Position numbers and translations under genes: made by a program. Positions 50,800-59,839 of a stretch of DNA of 64,000 nt are shown here, one piece after another. The stretch comes from SIG78 sp045635745 (GTDB lineage: Bacteria; Verrucomicrobiota; Lentisphaeria; Victivallales; Victivallaceae), in assembly GCA_045635745.1 (NCBI GenBank), contig JAZTWG010000048.1:1-64000 (forward strand), in the 5' to 3' direction. The notes under the pieces were generated by a model, which made no database searches, was not told where the DNA came from, and saw nothing but the letters and a program-made list of their open reading frames with translations. Each line of letters opens with the position of its first letter. The stretch's first letter is position 1.

Positions 50800-52395
50800 A
50801 TGCGGAAAATATTTTCTGTGATAATAAGTTCGCTGCTGACAGCCTCCGCTGTCAGCGGTTCAATTTTTGAAAAAAGCGCCGGCTACGATCCGGAATACCC
50901 GATCAATAAGGTACTGTTCAAACATTGGGAGACACGGAATATCCGCCCTCCGGCAGTCTCATCCGACAGCGTTTTTATCCGCCGGGTGGTGCTGACTGCC
51001 GCCGGACGGCTGCCAACCGCCAGAGAAGTGCAGAATTTTATTTTTGACGATACCCCCGGCAAACGGAGCAAACTTATTGAAAAATATCTCAATTCGCCGG
51101 ATTATGCCGATATGCAGGCAATGCGCTTTGCCGATATGCTGCGGATCAAATCGGAGTTTCCAATCAATCTCTGGCCCAACGCGGTGCAGATCTATCACCG
51201 GACTATCCACGACGAACTGCTGGCTGACCGGTCACTGAAGAGCATGTTTTATGATATGCTTACCGCATCCGGCAGTAATTTCCGAACCGCCTATGCAAAC
51301 TTTTTCCGGGCCAGTGCCGACCGGTCACCATCCGGTTTAGCCAAGATGGTGCTTTTGACAACGATGGGTATGCGGGAAACAGAATTCAGCCCCAATGAGC
51401 TGGAATCATTTGCCAGACTTTTCAGCTGTATACGTTATAAATCAACTTATGAGTGGAAAGAAGAGATCGTTTACAATGACATTGTGCCGAAAACACTTCA
51501 AGCCATGCTGCCGGATGGAACCGAAGTAACTGTTGACAGCAGCAAAATCGATCCCCGCAAAGTTTTTGCGGATTGGCTGCTCGACGATAAAAATGACTAT
51601 TTTGCCCGCGCCATGACCAACCGGGTCTGGTATTGGGTATTCGGCAGAGGTATTTATCCCGATGCTGATGCTCTGCCGCGTCTGCCACCGGAAAGATCGT
51701 TCTGGGATAAACTTTTCGGAAAAGCTCCTGCTGCGGCAAGCGTGGTGCCTTTCTCGGAAGAAGTTCAGAATTATCTGATCGCCGAGTTCAAGCGCAGCAA
51801 TTACAGTTTGAAACACCTCTACCGGGTGATAATGAATTCGGCCGCATTTCAGGCTTCGGCAGTGGATCAGAGCGAAGAACGGCTGAATAATTTTGCCTCC
51901 TACCCGGTCAGACGTCTGGAATCTGAAATTCTGATCGATGCTCTGGCCGGTATAACCAAAGGGTTTGACCGCTATATGAGTGTGATCCCCGAACCGTTTA
52001 CTTTTCTGCCCGGCCGAACCAAAGCAATCAACATTGCTGACGGCAGTATCTCCACGGGTACGCTGGATAGTTTCGGCCGCCCGCCGCGGGACTCCGGACA
52101 GTTTTCGGAACGCAACAAAGCGAGCACCGATTCGCAGGGACTTTATCTGATGAACTCGGCGACGCTTTACCGGCGGCTCAACAATTACTGCCGCGATCTG
52201 CAGCGGAATATCCGTACAGATGCAGAACGGCTCGACAGGATTTATCTGGATATTCTTTCGCGCTATCCGACCAACCGTGAACGTCTGGTGTTCAAAAAAT
52301 ATCAGTCCAGTCTGGATAAAAAATCCCGTCATCTGGTCTGGAGCGATACGGTTTGGGTATTGTTTAATTGCAAAGAATTCATTTTTTATCATTGA
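50800..52395 (+). CDS. Exported DUF1549/DUF1553 protein
   Basis: The 531-residue protein has a signal peptide (about 1-20). The DUF1549 part is FIRRVVLTAAGRLPTAREV and KRSKLIEKYLNSPDYADMQAMRFADMLR. The DUF1553 part is RKVFADWLLDDKNDYFARAMTNRVWYWVFGRGI, and the usual end appears as FNCKEFIFYH. These proteins, abundant in Planctomycetes and relatives, often carry an N-terminal cytochrome c (PSCyt) domain. That is absent here, making this a compact version. Function is unknown. It precedes the DUF1501 gene by 12 nt, the conserved pairing. Confidence 0.85.
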   Translation: MRKIFSVIISSLLTASAVSGSIFEKSAGYDPEYPINKVLFKHWETRNIRPPAVSSDSVFIRRVVLTAAGRLPTAREVQNFIFDDTPGKRSKLIEKYLNSPDYADMQAMRFADMLRIKSEFPINLWPNAVQIYHRTIHDELLADRSLKSMFYDMLTASGSNFRTAYANFFRASADRSPSGLAKMVLLTTMGMRETEFSPNELESFARLFSCIRYKSTYEWKEEIVYNDIVPKTLQAMLPDGTEVTVDSSKIDPRKVFADWLLDDKNDYFARAMTNRVWYWVFGRGIYPDADALPRLPPERSFWDKLFGKAPAAASVVPFSEEVQNYLIAEFKRSNYSLKHLYRVIMNSAAFQASAVDQSEERLNNFASYPVRRLESEILIDALAGITKGFDRYMSVIPEPFTFLPGRTKAINIADGSISTGTLDSFGRPPRDSGQFSERNKASTDSQGLYLMNSATLYRRLNNYCRDLQRNIRTDAERLDRIYLDILSRYPTNRERLVFKKYQSSLDKKSRHLVWSDTVWVLFNCKEFIFYH

Positions 52396-52407
52396 GGAGG
52401 AGTTATT

Positions 52408-53718
52408 ATGATTGACCGGAGAGAATTTCTCAAAATGATGGCTATGTGCGGAGTGTACGGTGCTTTCAACCGGGTATCCGGAAATCTGCTGGCTGCTCCC
52501 GTGGAACAGAAGCGGGAACCGGCACGTTCGGTTATTGAAATATGGGTATGGGGTGGTCCATCTCATCTGGAAACGTTTGACCCCAAACCCAATGCCGGCA
52601 AAGCATACAACGGCGACTACGGCGATATACCAACCAATGTAAAAGGTATACGCATCAGCGAATTTCTACCCAAACTGGCACAACAGGCAGATAAATACTC
52701 AATCATCCGCAGTATGTGCCACCGCACCAATGGTCACGAAACCGCCACCTATCTTATGCAGACCGGGCGCATGCCCGGCGACGGTATAACCTATCCGGCG
52801 ATCGGGGCAGTACTTGCCATGCTCAAGAGCGGCAGTTACAAGGGTAAATTGCCGCCTTATATTGCATTGACCGGCAACAAAGGCCGATTTTCGGAAAACG
52901 GTTTTCTGAGCGACCGCTTCAAGCCGCTTGCCACCGGATCCAACCCCAACAATCCCCAGTTTCTGGTCGATGGTTTTGTAGCGCCCGGAGGAGTGAGCAA
53001 AGAGCATGTGCTGCGCCGGCAGAAATATGCCGATGAGCTGGACAGTTTCACCCGCAGTATCACCAGCTGCCGCGAACTGCGCGAATTTGAACAAGCCTCG
53101 CTGGATGCACAGGCAGTCTTGAGCGGCAACGACGCCAAAGCCTTTGATCTGAATCTGGAATCCGAAGCCATGCGCAACCGTTACGGCCGCACCCGTTTCG
53201 GGCAATGCTGTCTGGCGGCGCGGCGGCTGGTGGAAATGGGCGTACCATACATCACTATCAATGCCTCGGGCTGGGATACACACAAAAAGCACTTTGAATC
53301 CATGCAGAAACTCGGTCCTGAATTTGATCAGGGATTTTCTGCCCTGCTGGAAGATCTGGCCGAAAAGAAATTGCTTGATACCACACTCATCTGGTGCACC
53401 GGTGAATTCGGCCGTACCCCGCGCGTAGACTATCAGGAGCCCTGGAACGGCGGGCGCAACCATTTCTGCCACTGTTTCAGCACAGTGGTTGCCGGCGGCG
53501 GCTTTGTCGGCGGCAAAGTCATCGGGGCATCGGATGCCCATGGCGAACGGCCCATCGAACGGCCGGTATCGCCGGTGGATCTTTTGTGGAGTATCTACGA
53601 ACTTGCAGGGATCAATCCGGCGCAGAAATTGCCCAATCCGCGCAACCTCGACTTGACCATTCTGCCGCCCTCCGGCGGCAATAACAAACTCAAAGAACTC
53701 TACCGGGAGCAAGTATGA
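52408..53718 (+). CDS. DUF1501 protein with Tat-type signal
   Basis: The 436-residue protein begins MIDRREFLKMMAMCG, a twin-arginine signal that suggests folded export to the periplasm. DUF1501 belongs to the alkaline phosphatase/sulfatase superfamily. IWVWGGPSHLETFDPK, FLPKLAQQADKYSIIRSMCHR and WCTGEFGRTPRV with RNHFCHCFSTVVAGGG are its usual blocks, with GGxSxxDxFDPK-type residues at the metal site. The catalytic role is undetermined in the family. It lies between the DUF1549/1553 and PPC-domain genes and overlaps the latter by 4 nt. Confidence 0.88.
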   Translation: MIDRREFLKMMAMCGVYGAFNRVSGNLLAAPVEQKREPARSVIEIWVWGGPSHLETFDPKPNAGKAYNGDYGDIPTNVKGIRISEFLPKLAQQADKYSIIRSMCHRTNGHETATYLMQTGRMPGDGITYPAIGAVLAMLKSGSYKGKLPPYIALTGNKGRFSENGFLSDRFKPLATGSNPNNPQFLVDGFVAPGGVSKEHVLRRQKYADELDSFTRSITSCRELREFEQASLDAQAVLSGNDAKAFDLNLESEAMRNRYGRTRFGQCCLAARRLVEMGVPYITINASGWDTHKKHFESMQKLGPEFDQGFSALLEDLAEKKLLDTTLIWCTGEFGRTPRVDYQEPWNGGRNHFCHCFSTVVAGGGFVGGKVIGASDAHGERPIERPVSPVDLLWSIYELAGINPAQKLPNPRNLDLTILPPSGGNNKLKELYREQV

Positions 53719-55892
53719 ATATAAATAAAGTCTTTACCGGGATGCTGGTGCTGGCGTGCGGAAGTACGCTGGCGGCATCTCATATCGGATTCCTGATGCC
53801 TGCCGGCGCCAGACAGGATTCGCGAGTGGAAATTATTGTTGGCGGACAGGGGTTCTGGGGCTCTCATGGGGCCCACATATCCGGTGGCGGTGTAACCGTG
53901 GAAAAAGTCCGGTATATCCGAAATCTGCCCAATATCAGCGGCACACAGCGGCGGTATTATACTCAAATATTGCGCCAGTTCCATGATGGCAAACCGATCA
54001 CGGTCAAGAAGCCGGAAAGCACTGAAGGATGGCGAAATCACTCGTTCCACGACCGCTTGACCGAACTGACGCCCTGCGAACGCGATATAATGTATCAGGC
54101 ATGGTTCGTTCCGCGCAACAGTCTGCAAGCCAGTCCGGCGATCGCAGGACGGGTGATCGTGGAACTGAAAATTGATAAAGATGCAAAACCCGGAGTGCGG
54201 GAATTCCGTCTGACCGACCGCAACGGCACATTGAGCAATCCTTTGAAGTTCTTTATAGGCGAGGTTCCCGAAGTGCGGGAAGATTATTTTCCATTCCCGC
54301 CTGCCGTACGCAGCATTCCGGCAATACCGATACCATCGACAGTCAACGGGCAGATCATGCCCGGAGAAACTGATCAGTACACCTTCAAAGCGGCCAAGGG
54401 CGAAGAGATCACTTTCAAGCTCTATGGTCGATTCTTCAATCCCTTTATCGGGGACGGCGTACCGGGACATTTTCAGGCAGTATTGGAAGTATTTGATGCG
54501 CAAAAAAAATCCCTTGCCTACGCCGACGATTATTACTTTGATCCCGACCCGGTGCTGACTTTCAAAGCCCCCGCCGACGGTGTTTACACGCTGAAGATCC
54601 GCGATGCGCTTTACCGCGGGCGCGAAGACTTTGTTTATCGGGTGGATGCTTTCAGCGGCAAGATGCCGGAAAAAAGCGTAACAGCTCCGAAAATCGCCGG
54701 CGTACCGGTAAAAGATATGGGTTCGCTGCGGATAACTTCGCCGGTGGAGTATCCTGTGCTCCTCGGGCAGGTGCTCAATAATCCGGCAGGCAACAGCTAC
54801 CCGGTGAAGCTGAAAAAAGATGAAGAAGTAGTGCTGGAAGTCTTTGCCCGCCGTCTTGGGCTGCCGCCGGATGCTGTTATAAAAGTTTTTGACTCCAACG
54901 GCAAACTGCTGGCTTACAACGACGATGCCGAACGCGAAAAAGCAGGCACTATTCTGCACAATACTGCCGACCCGGTACTCTTTTTCAAAGCGCCGGCAAA
55001 CGGCACTTACACCGTGAGTGTCAGCGATGTGGCCAAAGCTTGCGGCAAGGATTACAAATACTTTTTGCGTATCGACCGCAAGCGGGAGCGCTTTGCACTT
55101 TATACGGCGCCTTCCACGCTGCGGATATCGTCGAATACCGCCAATAAACTCACAATAAAAGCCGAACGTTTTGACCAATTCAATGGCGAAATCAAGCTGA
55201 AAATCATCAAACCGCAGGGTTTCAAATTCATGGGGTCGGACACGATCCCGGCAAATTGTAATCAGGCCGACTTCACTGTTACCGGTGAATTTAAAAAAGA
55301 TCGCCCCATTGAATATCTGGTTATTGAAGGCAGCGCAGGTAAGTTCAAAACCCGCCTGATCGCCGGAGATGAAAACATGCAGGCATTTGCCTATACGCAT
55401 ATAAATCCGGCTCAAACATTCCCGGTTCGGGTTACCGGCAAAGGATCTCTGATAGAATTTCAGAAAATCAGGAACAATCAGATCACACTGGGCACCAAAC
55501 CTGTAACTTTGAGCGCAAAACTGGTCAATGGCTACATACCGCCCAATGTGACTGTAAAGTTGGAAATAGTCAACAAGCCCGACTGGATACAGCTGGTTTC
55601 AGCTCCGGAAAGCAAAATCGAGCAGGTCAAATATAAAGTAAAAAACAAAGTCAGAGTCAAAGGCAAGGGCAAACCCCAGTGGAAAGTTGTAACAACAACG
55701 CGTACCAGAATTGAAGTTCCGCAATTCAAAATAACTTTAAAAGCGGCAGAAAATTCCACCGGCAAAGCGGCCAATCTTCTGATTCAGGCCAGCTGGCTGG
55801 TCACATCCAAGCCGGACAAACGCGGCAAAATAAGAAAATACCCACAGCACATCCTTTTGCCGGTGCTGCGGGTGCAAGGAGGTAAAAATTGA
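53715..55892 (+). CDS. Exported PPC-domain protein
   Basis: The 725-residue protein has a signal peptide ending near TLAAS. Two pre-peptidase C-terminal (PPC)-type beta-sandwich domains follow (around 205-330 and 345-470), each with the D-Q-Y-T-F or V-x-L-E-V-F core and FKAPADGVYTLKIRD / FKAPANGTYTVSVSD strands. The rest consists of immunoglobulin-like and unrecognised beta regions. PPC proteins follow DUF1549-DUF1501 pairs in PVC genomes. It overlaps both neighbours by 4 nt, so expression of all four genes is coupled. Confidence 0.75.
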   Translation: MNINKVFTGMLVLACGSTLAASHIGFLMPAGARQDSRVEIIVGGQGFWGSHGAHISGGGVTVEKVRYIRNLPNISGTQRRYYTQILRQFHDGKPITVKKPESTEGWRNHSFHDRLTELTPCERDIMYQAWFVPRNSLQASPAIAGRVIVELKIDKDAKPGVREFRLTDRNGTLSNPLKFFIGEVPEVREDYFPFPPAVRSIPAIPIPSTVNGQIMPGETDQYTFKAAKGEEITFKLYGRFFNPFIGDGVPGHFQAVLEVFDAQKKSLAYADDYYFDPDPVLTFKAPADGVYTLKIRDALYRGREDFVYRVDAFSGKMPEKSVTAPKIAGVPVKDMGSLRITSPVEYPVLLGQVLNNPAGNSYPVKLKKDEEVVLEVFARRLGLPPDAVIKVFDSNGKLLAYNDDAEREKAGTILHNTADPVLFFKAPANGTYTVSVSDVAKACGKDYKYFLRIDRKRERFALYTAPSTLRISSNTANKLTIKAERFDQFNGEIKLKIIKPQGFKFMGSDTIPANCNQADFTVTGEFKKDRPIEYLVIEGSAGKFKTRLIAGDENMQAFAYTHINPAQTFPVRVTGKGSLIEFQKIRNNQITLGTKPVTLSAKLVNGYIPPNVTVKLEIVNKPDWIQLVSAPESKIEQVKYKVKNKVRVKGKGKPQWKVVTTTRTRIEVPQFKITLKAAENSTGKAANLLIQASWLVTSKPDKRGKIRKYPQHILLPVLRVQGGKN

Positions 55893-57004
55893 TCGTTTCC
55901 CACGCTGAATTCACCACGCAGGAAGGTATCAGGGAGGATTTCTTCACAGCGTACGGAGCCCATCAGGATAACTTTGCAGCAGAAGCCGCCGAGGTGCTTG
56001 CTGCATACGAATCAAAGCTTTCAGAGTATAACTGCAGTCAATCCAGTGAAATACTTTTACGCATACATTTAAGCGATATAACGAATCAGGCGCATATCCT
56101 TGAAAAACTCCTTGCCGGCCGCGAAAGCTTTATTTCGGTTGTCGGTCAGGCTCCGGTCGATGGCAAACGCATTGCCATCGAAGCGTGGCATTGGCAGAAT
56201 GTGAAAAAAACTGCCGACGGCGATGCGCTGAAAGCAGCTTTGCAGAACTATCCGGTCTTATGGTTCAAAAAGGATCAGCTGGCGGCCAGCGGCAGTTACG
56301 ACCAGACTTATGAAGAATTCACCGCATTGGGTGAATATCTGAATAAATACAACGCCAATGTAGCGGATCATACGGTGCGTACATGGCTTTACAACCGCGA
56401 TGTGGACAATAACTATGCCGGTCTGGTGCAGGCCCGCAACAAATACTTTGACGGAATCGGTCTGACCAAAGATACTCACTTCATTGCCAGCACCGGTATT
56501 GAGGGGCAGCTGGCCAATGTCAGGCGCCTGGTCAAGATGGATTCCATAAACTACCCCACTCTTCAAAATGGGCAGATGCAGTATTTGTATGCGTTGGAAA
56601 ATCTCTCGCCCACAGCAATCTATGGTGTAAGTTTTGAGCGCGGCACCCGGTTGATCCTCGGAGACCGCTCACATTACTTTATCTCCGGGACAGCCAGTAT
56701 AGATAAATACGGCGAAGTTATGTATTGCTTTGATACAGCCAGCCAAACGCACCGGATAATGGACAACATCGAAGCCCTGCTGCAGGAAGGCGAAGGAGCC
56801 TTGAGCGATATAAAACTGGCAACGATCTATCTGCGCGACACGGCTGATGCCGATACTGTCCGCTATATCGTCTGCGAACGCCTCGGCAAACAGATACCGA
56901 TGGTAACAGTAAAAGCTCCGGTCTGCCGTCCCGCATGGCTGGTTGAAATAGAGTGCATAGCCGTAAACAATCACGGCAACAGCCAATATCCGGTATTCAA
57001 GTAA
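55889..57004 (+). CDS. RidA/YjgF-fold chorismatase-like protein
   Basis: The 371-residue protein has no signal peptide and is probably cytoplasmic. Its segments WLYNRDVDNNYAGLVQARN and THFIASTGIEGQ resemble the chorismatase (FkbO/Hyg5/XanB2) family, whose two trimeric RidA-like domains cleave chorismate or related pterin-like substrates. GEVMYCFDTASQTHRIMDNIEALL and DTVRYIVCERLGKQIPMVTV fit the second RidA-like half. The start is TTG at 55889 with AAGGAGG 6 nt upstream, overlapping the PPC gene stop by 4 nt (TTGA). Family assignment is moderate. A cytoplasmic enzyme coupled to three exported proteins is unusual. Confidence 0.55.
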   Translation: MIVSHAEFTTQEGIREDFFTAYGAHQDNFAAEAAEVLAAYESKLSEYNCSQSSEILLRIHLSDITNQAHILEKLLAGRESFISVVGQAPVDGKRIAIEAWHWQNVKKTADGDALKAALQNYPVLWFKKDQLAASGSYDQTYEEFTALGEYLNKYNANVADHTVRTWLYNRDVDNNYAGLVQARNKYFDGIGLTKDTHFIASTGIEGQLANVRRLVKMDSINYPTLQNGQMQYLYALENLSPTAIYGVSFERGTRLILGDRSHYFISGTASIDKYGEVMYCFDTASQTHRIMDNIEALLQEGEGALSDIKLATIYLRDTADADTVRYIVCERLGKQIPMVTVKAPVCRPAWLVEIECIAVNNHGNSQYPVFK

Positions 57005-57111
57005 TCACCCCAAGTGCGGTTTTCGACTTTCATCCTTACGCGGCAGCCGGTCAAACCGGACTGCCGCAAGTGGGTGTACCGGAGAATATCATCAAATCCG
57101 GAGTGTAAATT

Positions 57112-57831
57112 TCAAATGCTGTAGCCCAGAATCTGGCAGATCTTTTCGCAATCCAGCAAATGGCAATCGGCATTGCCGAACTTGACCCGTTTAAGCGCTC
57201 CGGCTTTATCGAACTCATTTTCCAGACTGCCGTAATATGCATTACGCCCGCCGCCGCAATGGCGGTGTTGCGGACAGGATATGACATTGCCGGAGTAATC
57301 AACGACTTCCAAAGCCTGTGTACTTTCCGTAAGCAACCCGGGCAATTTCAGCCACTCATCGCAGCCATGCAGAAAAGTATTGCAGCTGATGCCGGTACCG
57401 ATAAAAAGTATCTTACCTTTGCGCTGCAAAAGCTTCCACCACGGCGAACCGACCGCACCCGGCGTATCAAAAGTTTCGTGTCCGGCAGTAAATCCGGCAG
57501 CATCACGCCCATATGCCGCCAGCGAATGAGTGGGGTGTAAACTGCGGATGACGCCCGGTCTATTGCGGAAAAGTTCCGGCAGAATCCCCACGCATGACGG
57601 CGTATTTCTGACATCAAACCGGGGAGTTTCGCTATTTATACTGCGGTAGCTCAAAGCCGGAAACACCAGCAGCCCCGCATCACGGAAATACGCCATAAGC
57701 ATATCAAGCACAGCCCCGGCACCACCATCGACCTCGCCGATCGATTTCATAGACGAGTGAATAAGCAGAGTGTCTGCGGGGGCAATGCCTGCTGCCCGCA
57801 AATCTTTTTCAAGATCATTTGCAGTGAACAT
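57112..57831 (-). CDS. AAC(3)-fold N-acetyltransferase
   Basis: The 239-residue protein has the antibiotic_NAT (AAC(3)) blocks LLIHSSMKSIGEVDGGAGAVLDML, RSLHPTHSLAAYG and IGTGISCNTFLHG. Aminoglycoside 3-N-acetyltransferases are about 260-290 residues, so this is slightly short. The family also contains many chromosomal members of unknown, non-resistance function, such as YokD. It starts 4 nt after the stop of the deacetylase gene, so the two are one operon, pointing to a glycan or amino-sugar substrate. No resistance should be inferred. Confidence 0.8.
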   Translation of the reverse strand: MFTANDLEKDLRAAGIAPADTLLIHSSMKSIGEVDGGAGAVLDMLMAYFRDAGLLVFPALSYRSINSETPRFDVRNTPSCVGILPELFRNRPGVIRSLHPTHSLAAYGRDAAGFTAGHETFDTPGAVGSPWWKLLQRKGKILFIGTGISCNTFLHGCDEWLKLPGLLTESTQALEVVDYSGNVISCPQHRHCGGGRNAYYGSLENEFDKAGALKRVKFGNADCHLLDCEKICQILGYSI

Positions 57832-57834
57832 CAG

Positions 57835-59553
57835 TTATTTTTCCTTTTTAAAGGTTATGATTTCGCCGGGTTTGAGCGGATAAATGGCGTTATCTTTGCC
57901 GATATAGATTACTTCGCCGGAATTGTTGCGTACCATGGTGTTGTTTACAGCCCATTCGAGAGCGTTTACAGCGGAAAGATATTTGTATATTTCGCCGAAA
58001 GTCGTGCGCCAGATCTTTTCTTTGCTCATTGCCTTGCAGAAATCTTCCACGGCGAGCCAATCTTTTTCGGTTTTATATTCCCAGCTGTGCCCCCAGAGAG
58101 TGCAGAGCTTGAGATCGCCATCGCTGCTTTCGGCAATAAAGCGCTTGCCCAGAGCTTCCAGATCTTTGGCCACTGCTTTGGCGGTGGGTTCCCAACACAT
58201 AAAGTTCTGCGGCAGAACAAATGTATTGTGGCTCGTGGTACCGCGGGCATACGCGATTCCGGCTGCGTTCAGAATATCCTGCGCAAAAGCAGGGGCGCCG
58301 AAAGTACTGCCGTTGGGCCAGGCATGTCCATTAACTATATCATTACTGAAAGTTTCCATTATCTTGCGGTCAACTACGATATCGTTGAGGATCTGCTCTC
58401 TGGTGAGCAGTGTAGCTGTTGCATGCCGCACGCCATGTGTGGCAATTTCGTGATCGCGATACCATGCCAGCTGCTTCGGATTTTTCACCAGCACATTGCT
58501 GACCACATTAAACGTGCCTTTGCAGTTGTATTTGCTCAAAAGCCCGGTCATACGCTCATCATTCGGGTGACCATCATCGTAATTGAAAGCCAGCGCCTTG
58601 CGGCTGCCGTCCGGGAAAAATATCATTCCATCCTGGGGCGCAATCACCGGAGCCGGTGCTGCGGGTTTGACTGCCGGAATGATTACCGGTTTATTATCTT
58701 TGCCCCAAACCATGGATTCACCGGGAGCAAGTTTAACTTTTTCCGCATGGATAGTCATATAAAGCGTTACGGCGCTGTTGTTGTAAAGCTTGCGGTTGTC
58801 CATGGAACTGATCAAATTGCGGTAGGCAGTCAGATACCGGTAAATATCAATATTGGTGGCGTACCAGATATCCGGGTGATTGCTCAATTTTTTGCAGAAA
58901 TTTTCGATCACATGCCAGTTTTTATCTTTATCAAACTCATAGCCATGGCCCCAAATGTAGCACAAACTTATCACGCCGCCCCAGGGTTTGTAATCCTTGA
59001 ATTTATCGGCAATAGCATCGATGTTGTGCTGATGCTTGGCCGTGGGCTGCCACAACATAAAGTTATCCGGCAGACTGAAATTGAAAGTCGGCTTGCAAAT
59101 ACGGCCATAATATACCTTATTTTCCAGAAGAGTATCGATCACCGATTGAGAAGCCGCAGCGCCGGGATAAGCAAATCCGCGCACCGGATAACCGGCAATC
59201 TCGCTCAAAAAGTTCAAATCGTCAACAATTTCTTCGGTCTGGACTTTTTTGGTCTGCCGGGTCATATTTTTGTGATTTTTGCCATGGCTGGCGATTTCGT
59301 GCCCGGCATAAAGCGCGGCAAGTTCTTCTTTGGGCAGAAAACTCCGGTAGCCGAGCCGGTTGCTGGAAACATTGAATGTAGCTTTCATACCGTATTTGTT
59401 GAAGATACCCACCAGTCTGCGGTCGGCAAATACCGCATCGTCATAACTGAAAGTCAAGGCCTTATACTTCCACTCCGGGAATGTGAGTCTTACATCCATC
59501 GGGAACAAACTTATCAAAGCTGCCATTGCCACGGCAACGCTTGCTGCATCCAT
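57835..59553 (-). CDS. Double NodB polysaccharide deacetylase-like protein
   Basis: The 572-residue protein has a hydrophobic N-terminus (signal-like, about 1-20) and two NodB-type domains. The first has LTFSYDDAVFADRR and the zinc pair in EIASHGKNHKN, with FAYPGA. The second has LAFNYDDGHPNDERM, EIATHGVRHAT, and GHAWPNG. Both keep the D-D and H-x-x-x-H metal residues, so both may be active. A Pro/Ala linker near residue 315 joins them, and each domain ends with a similar ALEW/MVxGKDN tail that looks duplicated. ATG at 59553 follows CAGGAG. The likely substrate is an N- or O-acetylated glycan. Confidence 0.82.
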   Translation of the reverse strand: MDAASVAVAMAALISLFPMDVRLTFPEWKYKALTFSYDDAVFADRRLVGIFNKYGMKATFNVSSNRLGYRSFLPKEELAALYAGHEIASHGKNHKNMTRQTKKVQTEEIVDDLNFLSEIAGYPVRGFAYPGAAASQSVIDTLLENKVYYGRICKPTFNFSLPDNFMLWQPTAKHQHNIDAIADKFKDYKPWGGVISLCYIWGHGYEFDKDKNWHVIENFCKKLSNHPDIWYATNIDIYRYLTAYRNLISSMDNRKLYNNSAVTLYMTIHAEKVKLAPGESMVWGKDNKPVIIPAVKPAAPAPVIAPQDGMIFFPDGSRKALAFNYDDGHPNDERMTGLLSKYNCKGTFNVVSNVLVKNPKQLAWYRDHEIATHGVRHATATLLTREQILNDIVVDRKIMETFSNDIVNGHAWPNGSTFGAPAFAQDILNAAGIAYARGTTSHNTFVLPQNFMCWEPTAKAVAKDLEALGKRFIAESSDGDLKLCTLWGHSWEYKTEKDWLAVEDFCKAMSKEKIWRTTFGEIYKYLSAVNALEWAVNNTMVRNNSGEVIYIGKDNAIYPLKPGEIITFKKEK

Positions 59554-59703
59554 ACCAACTCCTGAAATTAATGTTAAACGGGTTAAAGAGTAATATATCA
59601 CAAATCGCCTTATTTGCATAAAAATAACACCGCAAAAGCAAGATTTATTGCATTATTTTTCCGTACCGGATAAATACGCTGCAGTATAACTGTGTAGGCC
59701 GGG

Positions 59704-59740
59704 TAAGTAAAACACAAAATTATTTATTGTATTTTACTTA
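59704..59740. promoter_or_regulatory. Inverted repeat upstream of the deacetylase gene, operator candidate
   Basis: TAAGTAAAA (59704-59712) and TTTTACTTA (59732-59740) form a 9-bp inverted repeat about 150 nt upstream of the deacetylase start. A role in regulation is inferred only from position and symmetry. Confidence 0.35.
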
Positions 59741-59753
59741 TTAAAAATAAATT

Positions 59754-59788
59754 GGAATTGCTTTTATTTTTCAGATAAAAGCAATTCC
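59754..59788 (-). terminator. Perfect 14-bp hairpin, possible terminator
   Basis: GGAATTGCTTTTAT (59754-59767) and ATAAAAGCAATTCC (59775-59788) pair perfectly across a 7-nt loop. It would end minus-strand transcripts from the 60154-62922 gene, since the plus strand before it is A-rich, giving a T-rich tail on the minus strand. The 600-nt gap 59554-60153 holds this stem, the repeat at 59704-59740 and copy C of the MITE-like element; no gene is seen. Confidence 0.5.
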
Positions 59789-59839
59789 TGCGAAAGTTTC
59801 CAACCAACGAAGATCGGGGAAAAGAACCTTTTTTTCAAC

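Noticed and set aside
53700..55415. 571-residue open frame antisense to the PPC-domain gene
   Set aside because: It lies fully inside a gene with signal peptide and domain repeats and lacks a ribosome site.
57757..59565. 602-residue open frame antisense to the double deacetylase gene
   Set aside because: It mirrors a gene with two intact NodB domains; no homologous motif is visible.
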